NCBI GenBank assembly: GCA_903970165.1
Contig: CAJCHZ010000030.1
Coordinates: forward strand, 1-58,278
DNA length: 58,278 bases
Direction: 5' to 3'
Source: Betaproteobacteria bacterium
GTDB lineage: Bacteria > Acidobacteriota > Terriglobia > Acidiferrales > UBA7541
The position numbers and the translations under genes are program-made. Every line of letters begins with the position of its first letter. The first letter of the stretch is position 1. Below are positions 43,579 through 51,652 of this stretch, in pieces. The notes below the pieces were generated by a model. That model searched no databases. It saw only the letters and a list, made by a program, of their open reading frames with translations, and was not told the origin of the DNA.

Positions 43579-44768
43579 CTACTGCGGCAGGGGCGGCGGG
43601 GCGGTGCTCATTTTGCGGGCTACATCTTCTTCCGCTTTTTCGTGGAGAGCGCGGACTTTGTCGAATTCCTTTTGGGCTGCTGCTGGACGGCCCATGGACT
43701 CGTAGATGCGGCCGAGCCGAAAATGCGCGTCGGGCCGCTCCGGATCCAGTTCGACGGCGCGCTTTAGATGGGTGATCGCTTCCTGGGTGTGGCCTTGCTG
43801 GGCGAGGATGATGCCCATATCGAGCCAGGCGATGCGGATGCCACTCTTCGATTGCAGGGCTTTCCTGAGAAGAGGAATGGCCGAAGCGGGATCGTTATTT
43901 TTCATGTCAATATCGCCGAGATAGGCGGAAGCCTGGGCGTTGTCCGGAGCTATGGACAATTCGGTTTTGAACTCGGTGGCGGCCTGGTCGTACTGCTTCA
44001 ATTCCCACCGAAGATACCCCAAGCCAAAATGAACGTTAGGCTCTCGCGGGCCGGCTTTCGCGGCTTCCTCGAATTCGGTGATGGCTTCGGGTGTGCGGGC
44101 GAGACCGTCGAGGGCTTCGCCCATCAACATATGAGCTGCGGGTGAGTTCGGATTCTGCTGGACAATGAGCTGAAACTCATCGAGAGCGCAGGAATAGTTT
44201 TTCGCCCAGAGACAGCTTTGCGCGAGGACCTGATGGAGCTCCGTGTTGCTGGGATCGGCTTTAGCGGCGACGGCGAGATGCTCTGCGGCCTCGGCAAACC
44301 GTGCCGCGCCATAGCAGCTGAGCCCCAATAGCGTGAGGGCCTGCATGCTGGAGGGGTCGGCCCCAACGGCGGCTTGAAGAGGAGCTATAGCCGCAGCGAA
44401 ATGACCTTGCTTGAATTCGGCGAGGCCCAAATTAAGCTGAATTCCTGGCAGCTTCGGATCCAAGGCAAGAGCCTTCCTGTAGGTGGAGGCAGCCTCGGGA
44501 TATTTTTGCTCTTTGGAGTAGTCGACCCCCAGGCTGGCGTAGGCCGCGGCGTCACGGGGATTGCGGGCAACGACGGACAGCCAGATGCGTTCCGCGTCGG
44601 CGAGCTTGCCCTGCTGCTCAAGCGCGATAGCTTCCTGAGGCCCGGAATTGGGGGACTGGGCCGATGCGAAGGACGGAGCAAATATAAGGATAGCGACTAG
44701 GGTGAGGCGGCGGAGTGCGGGGAAAAGAGGGGGTAGCCCCTCTCCTATGTTTTTTGCAAGTGTTGCAT
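43579..44768 (-). CDS. Exported tetratricopeptide-repeat protein, start unclear
   Basis: The frame encodes a signal peptide (RLTLVAILIFAPSFASAQ) and about nine TPR units, e.g. AAYASLGVDYSKEQKYPEAA, VHFGLGYLRWELKQYDQAAT and AHFRLGRIYESMGRPAAAQK. No ATG, GTG or TTG lies in frame near the signal peptide; the only in-frame one is GTG at 45003, about 100 codons upstream of it. An ATG at 44768 (MQHLQK) is one frame off and meets the TPR frame exactly if the A6 run at 44755-44750 were A7. A frameshift, slippage or sequencing slip there is likely. The gene converges on the glycosyltransferase operon. TPR proteins often serve polysaccharide exporters, so a link is possible but unproven. Confidence 0.8.
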
Positions 44769-44788
44769 CGAAAGGAGTTAGATATTCT

Positions 44789-44849
44789 GTAAGTTGTTTA
44801 GAATCAACACTTCTGAGGCTGCTGCAAATGTTGATTCTAAATGACTTAC
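44789..44849. repeat. Large inverted repeat upstream of TPR gene
   Basis: TTTAGAATCAACA (44797-44809) and its exact complement TGTTGATTCTAAA (44829-44841) face each other across 19 bp. Including outer bases, arms 44789-44809 and 44829-44849 match at 19 of 21 positions. It sits about 20-80 bp before the ATG at 44768. It may be a paired operator or a leader hairpin. The other sequence from 44850 to 45130 shows no gene. Confidence 0.7.
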
Positions 44850-45130
44850 ATCGAGAATCCGTGCAGAGGGCGGCTGGCTTAGACGAGTGTATGTGGAAGT
44901 GGCAAAACTTGACGCTTTGGAATGGGACTCCAATCTGTGACTGCGAGACAGGGGCTTCGGAAGCAGGCGGGCATTGCGCTTGAGGTTGGTATGCGAGGTT
45001 CACGGTCGTTTATAGCACATGTTTACCGATTTGTCAATAAAATTAGCAAGGACAACAAAATGAAAGAGATAGGCCTGGATGCTGGGAGAGACGTGGACGG
45101 AGGCCTGGGACCGCCAAGGCGGAAAGAAAA

Positions 45131-45161
45131 AGCCCCGCTCGCCGGTCGGGCGAGCGGGGCT
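45131..45161 (-). terminator. Rho-independent terminator of the TonB receptor gene
   Basis: AGCCCCGCTCGCC and GGCGAGCGGGGCT form a perfect 13-bp stem with a 5-nt loop. In the leftward direction TTTTCTTTCC follows. It is 20 bp beyond the receptor stop. Confidence 0.92.
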
Positions 45162-45180
45162 GGTTGAACTTCCGGGGTGT

Positions 45181-48100
45181 TTAGAAATAAATCTTGCCGC
45201 CGAGCTGCATAATGCGCGGGTCGAAGGCAGAGTTGAATTGGCCAAAGTTGTTGCCGCCATTGTAGTCAAATGTTTTCGTCGTGGAGTTGTAATTGAAATT
45301 GATACCCGTATTGACGCCATTGAACTGGGTATGGTTCCACGTGTTGAAAGTTTCAATGCGCAGCTCGAAGCGGCTGCCGCGGGATTCGCTAATGGTGAAG
45401 CTCTTGAAGAGCGAGATGTTCCAGTTGTCGCGGCCGGGACCGGTCACGCCATTGTGGGGTTCATCCCCGTACGCACCGATGGCGGGGTCGGAGAAGGCTC
45501 CCGGGGCGATGTACTGGATTTGCTGCTGTGCAGTTGGATTGGCCACGTGCTCGTAGGTGACCGACCCGGTGACATTAGGCCGGTTGGAGCCGCCGACGAA
45601 GTTGCCGCCCTGGGTACCACCGAGGGTGACGTTGAGTGGGAGGCCGGACTCTACGGTAATGATGCCGGAAACTTCCCAACCGGCCACGACGTTCTTGATG
45701 AACTTGTTTTCGTTGTGGCGGAGCAAGGGGATGTCGTAGATGAAGTCAACGACAGCCACGTGGGTGCGGTTGTAGCCGCTCAACCCATTGTCGTATTGCC
45801 AGCCAGCGTAGGGGTTAGATATGCCGCCAAGGTCGCCGCCGCCGCTGCCAGCAGTGGTCGGGTCTACGGCGCGAGACAGAGTGTACAGCGCACGCAGGAA
45901 GAGGTCATGACTCAACTGCGAGTTGAGATCGACTTGCAGGGAGTTGTAATGCGTGTTGGCCTCGTTCGAAGACAGGTTGATGGTGTTAAAGCCTGGATAG
46001 GTCAGACCCGGGGTAGTCTGGTACGCCGGGGTCGGAGCGCCGTTCTCGATGACCGGTGTGAGGATTCCAGCCAAGGAACTCTCCGGCACCAAGTTGCTGT
46101 TGGTGGTGTAATAGTTCTGGTGCCGGCCCTGATTGCCGACGTAGCTGGCAGACAGGACGGTCCTGGGGCCAAAGGAGTGCTGCACGCCAACGCTGTACTG
46201 ATAGCTGACCGGCAGCTTGTAGTTCTCATCGTCGAGGCCGGTGATGCTGGCGGGAACGATAGGCTGAGCCGCGGCAGTGCCGGTTGTGAGCGAGATGCCG
46301 GGGTTGGTCATCTCGACGTCATTGAGCCCGACCTGCTCGGTGAACGGAATGTTGGGACCGGCGTTGTACATGTCGTTGCCCTGGATGCGTTCGTACATGA
46401 TGCCAAAGCCACCGCGAGCGACGGTCTTGCCGGAACCGGTCAGGTCATAGGCAAAACCGACGCGAGGACCGAAAGCAAGCCAGTGATTGTTGACGAGATC
46501 CTTCGGAACGCAGAAGGCCGTGGGGCTGGTGTAGCACTTGTTCTCAATGCCGATGCCGTTGAGGTAGAGAGGAACGCCGGCAAGAATCGGATTGGGGCTG
46601 CTGCCGAGGCCTGGGCTGACGGCGGAGCATGTGCCGGCGGTGACATCGCCCGCGCTGCAAATGTTTCCGCTGGGGTCGAAGGTGGCGGCAAGCGCCGGAT
46701 CATAAAGCTGCGGATAGAAGTTGCCCATGCGGTTGTTGGCTTCGTAGGTGTGCGGAACGCCGTCCCAGCGGAGACCCAGGTTCAGGGTCAGGCGGTGATT
46801 GACGCGCCAGTTGTCCTGGAACCAGAGTGCCGTAGAGACGTTGTTCCATTTGCCGCTGTCCGCGACAGCAAGCTGCTGGTAAGAGCTGGGCAAACCAAGG
46901 AGCATGTTGGCGGTATTGCTTCCCGTGAAGTCGCTGTTCTGGAAAGTGAAACCGCCCTGGGTCTGGCCGAAGAGTTGCTGAACTTTCTTGTAGAGCGCCC
47001 AGCTTCCGCCAATCTTGAACTGATGAGCACCTTTGGTCCAAGAGATGTCGTCGCGGATCTGGTAATCGTTCGCGCTGTTGATCCACGGCCAACTGGAGAT
47101 TTCAAAATTCGAGCCAGCGCCGCCGCCGAAGTCAATGTTGGGAATGCGGTTATCGACGTTGGGGCTCGAGGGAAACAGCCGGGCTGAAGTGTAGCCACTC
47201 GGAAGGGCCAAACTGGACAAGCCGGTAGCAGCGTAGGGAATGATGTTGATGCGGTTGCCGTTATAGTTGAAGGCGACTTCGTTTACCAGCGTGGGGCTTA
47301 TCGTGTAAGTGGTATGGACCACAGCGCTGTACGAGGGGTTGCCGAAGTTATCGCCAACGGTCGGAACATTGTCACCGCTCCACTGGCTAATCGGAAAGCC
47401 CTGGCTGGCTTGCTCGGCGATGAAGTGTCCAAAGACCGAGAATTTGCTAGTGAAATTGTGGTCGATGCGAACGATCTCTTCCTTGAGGCTGGTGTCCGAA
47501 TTGGCGCCGCCGACGAACGTACCGATGCCGCCAGCAATGTTCGTGGTCGGAGTGGGAAAGATCCCCGCCTTCAGTAGAGCCGAGCCATTAGCATTGATCA
47601 TGCAAGATGGAATAACGTTCCCGGGGAAGTTGCCACCTGGCGTGAGTCCGGCCGGGAGGACGCCTCCTGGACAATTCTGCGTGATGTAACTCTCGTTTGC
47701 CCCCAGATTAGGAACGATAAGCTGCGTGGGTGTAGAGGCAGTGAGAAGCGAGCTAAAGTCGCCGCCGTAGGTCGCCGGATCGGGAACAGTCTGGACCGTG
47801 CTGCCGCCCAAAACGTACCGTCGCCATTCCATGTTATAGAAGAAGAAGGTCCTTTTCTTGTCCGGATTGTACAAGTGGCCGAAAGTGACGGGGCCGCCGA
47901 CGTTAAATCCAAAAATGTTGTAGCGCAGTTCCTGCTGGTTGGGTTGGACGGCAGCGGGCTGGAAAAAGTTGCGGGCATCGAAGGCGTTATTGCGGTCGAA
48001 CTCCCACGCCGAAGCATGAATGGTGTTGGTGCCGGACTTGAGAACCATGGTCATGGTGCCTGCTGAAGAGAGGCCGTAGTCCGCGCTGTAGTTGGAGGTG

Positions 48101-48813
48101 AGAGCGCGAAATTCGGCGATAGCGTCGGTAGAAGGGGCAATGCTCATGCCACCCGCACCGCCGCGGTCATCATCTTCGCCGCCGTCGAGCAAATAGATGT
48201 TGTGGTTCTGGCGCATGCCGTTGAACTCAACGCTGGCGTCGCCGCCCACCGGGGTGTTGATGGTGCCGGTGATCTGGCTCGAAGCGCCGGGAGTCAAAGC
48301 AGCCAACTGATAAATGCTGCGGCCATTGATCGAGAGCTGGGACATCTGCTGCTCGTTAATCAGGTTGCTCTGCTCGCCAGAGTCGGCCTGAACCTGAACG
48401 ACATTCGCTTCGACCGTAACGGTTTCCTGAGAAGCGCCCAACTGCATCTGGAAATCAACGCGGATGTTTGCGCCAACCGTCAAAACGAGGTCTTTCTGTT
48501 CGGCGACCTTGAAACCTTTGGATTCCGCTTTGACTTTGTAGTGACCAATCTGAAGGTCCACCGCGACATACTGGCCGGCGTCATTGGTCGGAATAACAGT
48601 GCTAACACCGGTATCGGTGTTGGTAATCGTGATGTTCACGTTCGGGACAACAGAACCGGACGGATCCGTGATGGTTCCGCGAATGGTGGTCTGTTGGGCG
48701 AAGGTGGAACCCGAAAAAACAATCAGAGCAATCAAGAGAACAAATAGAAAGCGTAAACAAAACGGCTTTGCAACAAAAACGATATTCTTCGAAGACGAAG
48801 AGAGAACACTCAT
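45181..48813 (-). CDS. TonB-dependent receptor with carboxypeptidase-like N domain
   Basis: The 1,210-residue receptor starts with a signal peptide (RFLFVLLIALIVFSGSTFAQ). A carboxypeptidase-regulatory-like domain follows (TTIRGTITDPSGSVVPNVNI), then a plug (INGRSIYQLAALTPGASSQI, MRQNHNIYLLDGGEDDDRGG) and a large barrel ending DPRIMQLGGKIYF. GGAGG lies six bases before the ATG at 48813. This Oar/Acidobacterial group takes up large substrates such as oligosaccharides with TonB energy. Its neighbours (GH67, GH3, LacI) suggest xylan-derived glucurono-oligosaccharides. The near-palindrome at 48845-48863 places it under the same LacI-type control. The substrate remains an inference. Confidence 0.93.
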   Translation of the reverse strand: MSVLSSSSKNIVFVAKPFCLRFLFVLLIALIVFSGSTFAQQTTIRGTITDPSGSVVPNVNITITNTDTGVSTVIPTNDAGQYVAVDLQIGHYKVKAESKGFKVAEQKDLVLTVGANIRVDFQMQLGASQETVTVEANVVQVQADSGEQSNLINEQQMSQLSINGRSIYQLAALTPGASSQITGTINTPVGGDASVEFNGMRQNHNIYLLDGGEDDDRGGAGGMSIAPSTDAIAEFRALTSNYSADYGLSSAGTMTMVLKSGTNTIHASAWEFDRNNAFDARNFFQPAAVQPNQQELRYNIFGFNVGGPVTFGHLYNPDKKRTFFFYNMEWRRYVLGGSTVQTVPDPATYGGDFSSLLTASTPTQLIVPNLGANESYITQNCPGGVLPAGLTPGGNFPGNVIPSCMINANGSALLKAGIFPTPTTNIAGGIGTFVGGANSDTSLKEEIVRIDHNFTSKFSVFGHFIAEQASQGFPISQWSGDNVPTVGDNFGNPSYSAVVHTTYTISPTLVNEVAFNYNGNRINIIPYAATGLSSLALPSGYTSARLFPSSPNVDNRIPNIDFGGGAGSNFEISSWPWINSANDYQIRDDISWTKGAHQFKIGGSWALYKKVQQLFGQTQGGFTFQNSDFTGSNTANMLLGLPSSYQQLAVADSGKWNNVSTALWFQDNWRVNHRLTLNLGLRWDGVPHTYEANNRMGNFYPQLYDPALAATFDPSGNICSAGDVTAGTCSAVSPGLGSSPNPILAGVPLYLNGIGIENKCYTSPTAFCVPKDLVNNHWLAFGPRVGFAYDLTGSGKTVARGGFGIMYERIQGNDMYNAGPNIPFTEQVGLNDVEMTNPGISLTTGTAAAQPIVPASITGLDDENYKLPVSYQYSVGVQHSFGPRTVLSASYVGNQGRHQNYYTTNSNLVPESSLAGILTPVIENGAPTPAYQTTPGLTYPGFNTINLSSNEANTHYNSLQVDLNSQLSHDLFLRALYTLSRAVDPTTAGSGGGDLGGISNPYAGWQYDNGLSGYNRTHVAVVDFIYDIPLLRHNENKFIKNVVAGWEVSGIITVESGLPLNVTLGGTQGGNFVGGSNRPNVTGSVTYEHVANPTAQQQIQYIAPGAFSDPAIGAYGDEPHNGVTGPGRDNWNISLFKSFTISESRGSRFELRIETFNTWNHTQFNGVNTGINFNYNSTTKTFDYNGGNNFGQFNSAFDPRIMQLGGKIYF

Positions 48814-48844
48814 AGTTTGCCTCCACACCCCACGGCGATTGGAA

Positions 48845-48863
48845 ACGCCGTTAACGTAAACGG
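48845..48863 (-). promoter_or_regulatory. LacI-type operator before TonB receptor
   Basis: The minus strand reads CCGTTTACGTTAACGGCGT, a near-palindrome with the core TACGTTAACG that is also found at 54266-54284. It lies about 25 bp downstream of TTGACA (48893-48888), where a bound repressor would block transcription of the receptor gene. Confidence 0.65.
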
Positions 48864-48893
48864 AGCTTTTCATTGGTCTAACGGAGTTGTCAA

Positions 48894-49320
48894 GCACTTT
48901 TTTTGATTGGACAGACCTGTAAAGCAGATGCTTTGCGGGAAGAATGGAAGAAACTGCTGAGAACTATGCAAAATACAGGGGTTTTTCGAGTTACAGGACT
49001 ACTAGCTATAGGTGAGTAATCGACTGTAAACAAGGGCACTTAGAAGTGGGATGAAAACGAAAATGGGGGGTGTGAGGGACCATTTCAGAACCGTGAATGG
49101 GAAATGAAATTTCGTCTAAAGAGACTCTCCTCCGGAAGGGCAGCGAAGGCGCAGTGAGGATTTTAATGAAACGCACAAGTGAAAAAATGTGCGGAACGAA
49201 GCAAGAGATCCTGCCGGTTGTGAAAGACAAATTTGTCGAAGAGAAATGGATCATTGACATGGATGTTCGACACGGATGATCGACTCGGTTGGCGAAACAA
49301 GTGTCCTTTAGCGGATTGCG
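48894..49320. other. Intergenic region without recognisable genes
   Basis: Between the receptor promoter and the 3' end of the TPR gene at 49321 lie over 400 bp that are richer in A and T than the neighbours. A 60-codon rightward frame (49097-49279) starts with ATG, but it lacks a ribosome site and family features. I support no feature here. Confidence 0.5.
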
Positions 49321-50310
49321 CTACTGTTTTGCATCGGCGGGTTTGTCTTTCAGAAGCTGCTCGCGGAGCTTGCGGATTTTGTCCGATAACGGCCCATCCG
49401 GCGCCAGCTTGAGATAGGCATCGGTGTCCGCCAAGGCGGCCGTGTAATTCTCCGTTTGAATGTGGAGATTGTAGAGGAGCAAATAATTTTGCGGGTTTTC
49501 CGGTTTCAAATCGCGAGCCGCGGACGCACTGGCGACTGCGTCCGTGTAACGTTTCTCGCCGGCCAGAGCAACCGCCAATTCGTATTGAGTGCGCCAGGAG
49601 GAAGCATCGAGAACGAGTGCTTTGCGGAGAAGCGGTTCAGCTTCGGAAAAGCGATTTTTGGCGTTGAACAAAGCGGCGAGGTCGATCATGGCTTGTGGGT
49701 ATTTTTCCTGACTCATGTCGACCGATCGGCGGAGGGAAACCTCAGCAGCGGTTGCGTCGCCCATTTTGGACTGGGCGAGGCCCATGGCTGCGTAGGCTTC
49801 GTAGTAGGAGGGAAACTGGCTGATGGCGCGATTGAATTGGACGATAGCGGCGCGATAGTCCGATTTTTGAGCGATGAGCTGGACACCCTTTTCGAAGGAG
49901 TCGCGGGCCTTTTGCGGAACAGAGAGTTCGTGCTCTGAAACGGGATTTACTGTCTTGGGAATCGAAGCGGAGCCCGTCAAACGAAGGAAGATATCTTTGT
50001 AGACGTGGCTGGAGCCATCCGGACGCACGAATTCGCGGACGGCTGCGTAGCCGTCGTGCTGCACGGACAGGTAGCAATCGCCGCCGCCGATGTCATCGAA
50101 TTCGTAGGACCCGGTACGGTCCGAAAGGACCGTGGTGATCGGGGTGCCGAAGGAGTTCTGCAATTCGATGCGAGCTTCGCTGATCAACTGGCCGGAGCCT
50201 TCTTCGCGGATGTGGCCTGAGAGAGCTTTCCTCTGAGTGAATTGCGCATAGGAGGCGGACGGACCCAGAAGAACAAGAGAAAGGAATAGCCAAAGGAATG
50301 ATCGCTGCAT
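49321..50310 (-). CDS. Exported TPR protein with carboxypeptidase-like N domain
   Basis: The 329-residue product has a signal peptide (MQRSFLWLFLSLVLLGPSAS). A carboxypeptidase-regulatory-like fold comes next (LSGHIREEGSGQLISEARIE, DRTGSYEFDDIGGGDCYLSV), then about five TPRs at 150-310 (YYEAYAAMGLAQSKMGDATA, AMIDLAALFNAKNRFSEAEP). It starts with ATG at 50310, nine bases after GGAGG. It lies next to the LacI gene, divergent from it, in a sugar-use locus. It may act as a periplasmic scaffold or a partner of the receptor. That role is inferred from context. Confidence 0.88.
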   Translation of the reverse strand: MQRSFLWLFLSLVLLGPSASYAQFTQRKALSGHIREEGSGQLISEARIELQNSFGTPITTVLSDRTGSYEFDDIGGGDCYLSVQHDGYAAVREFVRPDGSSHVYKDIFLRLTGSASIPKTVNPVSEHELSVPQKARDSFEKGVQLIAQKSDYRAAIVQFNRAISQFPSYYEAYAAMGLAQSKMGDATAAEVSLRRSVDMSQEKYPQAMIDLAALFNAKNRFSEAEPLLRKALVLDASSWRTQYELAVALAGEKRYTDAVASASAARDLKPENPQNYLLLYNLHIQTENYTAALADTDAYLKLAPDGPLSDKIRKLREQLLKDKPADAKQ

Positions 50311-50414
50311 AGTGCGCTTCCTCCGCAGATGATAGCAGGAGGCGGCGGAAGTCGCCACGGAAGTTACCCAGCGGCGGCGCGCGGGAGAGGAGGCGAACAC
50401 ACAAATTGTGAAGT

Positions 50415-50433
50415 CGTGTTAAGGTACGCGGGC
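50415..50433 (-). promoter_or_regulatory. Candidate LacI operator in its own promoter region
   Basis: The minus strand reads CCGCGTACCTTAACACGAC, which matches the site at 54266-54284 at 14 of 19 positions. It lies 71-89 bp before the lacI-family start, between the divergent TPR and regulator genes, and would allow autoregulation. Confidence 0.45.
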
Positions 50434-50503
50434 TGTTTGTAGGGTATCCGGGGTAGGGAACGGCGAGCAGTATCGCGGAGCAGAGTGCGGCGGAGCGCAG
50501 TCG

Positions 50504-51610
50504 ATGAGCAAGGAGAAACACGGAATCCTTTTGATTGCAGAGATGGCGAACGTGTCGATCGGTACGGTGGATCGGGCGCTGCATGGGCGCGGAGGGATTA
50601 AGGAGAGTACGAGGAAGAGGATTTTGCAAATCGCGCAGCAGATCGGCTATTCGCCGAATCTTGCGGCGAGAGCGTTGTCTGTGGCGAGAGCCAGCGCGCG
50701 AATCGGCGTGTGCATGCCGAAGGAAATTCGATTTTTCTACGACCAGCTTTGGAGCGGCGTTCTGGATGAAGCGCGGAGGCTTGAGCAGCTGGGAATTCAG
50801 TTTGAGAGCAGCCCTGTTCGAACGCTGGGAGAGGGAGACGAAGAGGCGTTCAAGGAACTGGTGGAAAGCGGAGTGCAAGGAATCGTACTGACAGCGGGGA
50901 GCCCGCGGGAGCTGACGCCGCTGATTAACGAGGCGGAAGAGAAGGGACTGCGCGTGGTTTGCGTTTCGACCGATGCGCCGGAGAGCCGGCGATCGGGAAT
51001 TGTTTGCGTGGAACCACATTTGAACGGGTGCCTGGCAGGAGAATTGATGGGCAAGTTTGTTGCGCCGGGATCGGAGGTAGCGGTGGTGGCGGGAATGCTT
51101 TCCACGGAGGACCACCGGAAGAAGACCGACGGTTTTTCAGAGAGGTTCCTGCAGTATTGCCCGGGGGGAAAAATCGCGAGCGTTGTCGAAGGGCGCGAGG
51201 ATGAAGAGGAGAGTTATCAGAGGACATCGGAGCTGCTGCGGCGCTTTCCGACGTTGAAGGGAATTTATGTGAATACGGTGAATTGCCTCCCGGTGTGCCG
51301 CGCGCTGGGGGAGCAGGGCTTTGAAGGGAAAGTCCGGTTAATTACGACGGATCTTTTTGTGGAGATGGCTCCTTACTTTGAGAAGGGGATCATTACGGCG
51401 TCGATTTATCAACACCCTTACCGGCAGGGGCAAATCGCGGCGCGTCTAATCGCGGATAATTTGACGAACAAAGTGGATATTCCGCCTAAAGTGCATTTGA
51501 GTCCGGGAGTCGTGATGTCTACGAACCTGCACCTGTTTCGTGAAATGCGGAAGGTGGAAGCCAAAGCGGGTGAGCCTGCGTTTGCGGGGCGGAGCGCTGT
51601 ACAAGCTTAA
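50504..51610 (+). CDS. LacI-family transcriptional regulator
   Basis: The 368-residue repressor has the N-terminal LacI helix-turn-helix and hinge (LLIAEMANVSIGTVDRALHG, RKRILQIAQQIGYSPNLAAR) and a periplasmic-binding-protein-like sensor domain (ARIGVCMPKEIRFFYDQLWS, GVQGIVLTAGSPRELTPLIN, GIITASIYQHPYRQGQIAAR). The sensor is of the ribose-binding type that recognises sugars. It sits between the receptor/TPR genes and the GH67/GH3 pair, where matching operator-like sites occur, so it likely controls the xylan-type sugar locus. The inducer could be an aldobiouronic or xylo-oligosaccharide; this is inferred. Confidence 0.93.
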   Translation: MSKEKHGILLIAEMANVSIGTVDRALHGRGGIKESTRKRILQIAQQIGYSPNLAARALSVARASARIGVCMPKEIRFFYDQLWSGVLDEARRLEQLGIQFESSPVRTLGEGDEEAFKELVESGVQGIVLTAGSPRELTPLINEAEEKGLRVVCVSTDAPESRRSGIVCVEPHLNGCLAGELMGKFVAPGSEVAVVAGMLSTEDHRKKTDGFSERFLQYCPGGKIASVVEGREDEEESYQRTSELLRRFPTLKGIYVNTVNCLPVCRALGEQGFEGKVRLITTDLFVEMAPYFEKGIITASIYQHPYRQGQIAARLIADNLTNKVDIPPKVHLSPGVVMSTNLHLFREMRKVEAKAGEPAFAGRSAVQA

Positions 51611-51652
51611 ATTCGGACTTGCTGAAGCTTTCGGATTTTAATGTGGCGAATT

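Noticed and set aside
44789..44849. Inverted repeat considered as transposon ends or a terminator
   Set aside because: Only 19 bp separate the arms, there is no transposase or target duplication, and no T run follows.
45079..47187. Rightward 702-codon frame opposite the TonB receptor
   Set aside because: Its length comes from GC skew opposite a barrel gene; no signal peptide or known domain.
49097..49279. 60-codon rightward frame in the A/T-rich gap
   Set aside because: No ribosome site, domain or operon context.
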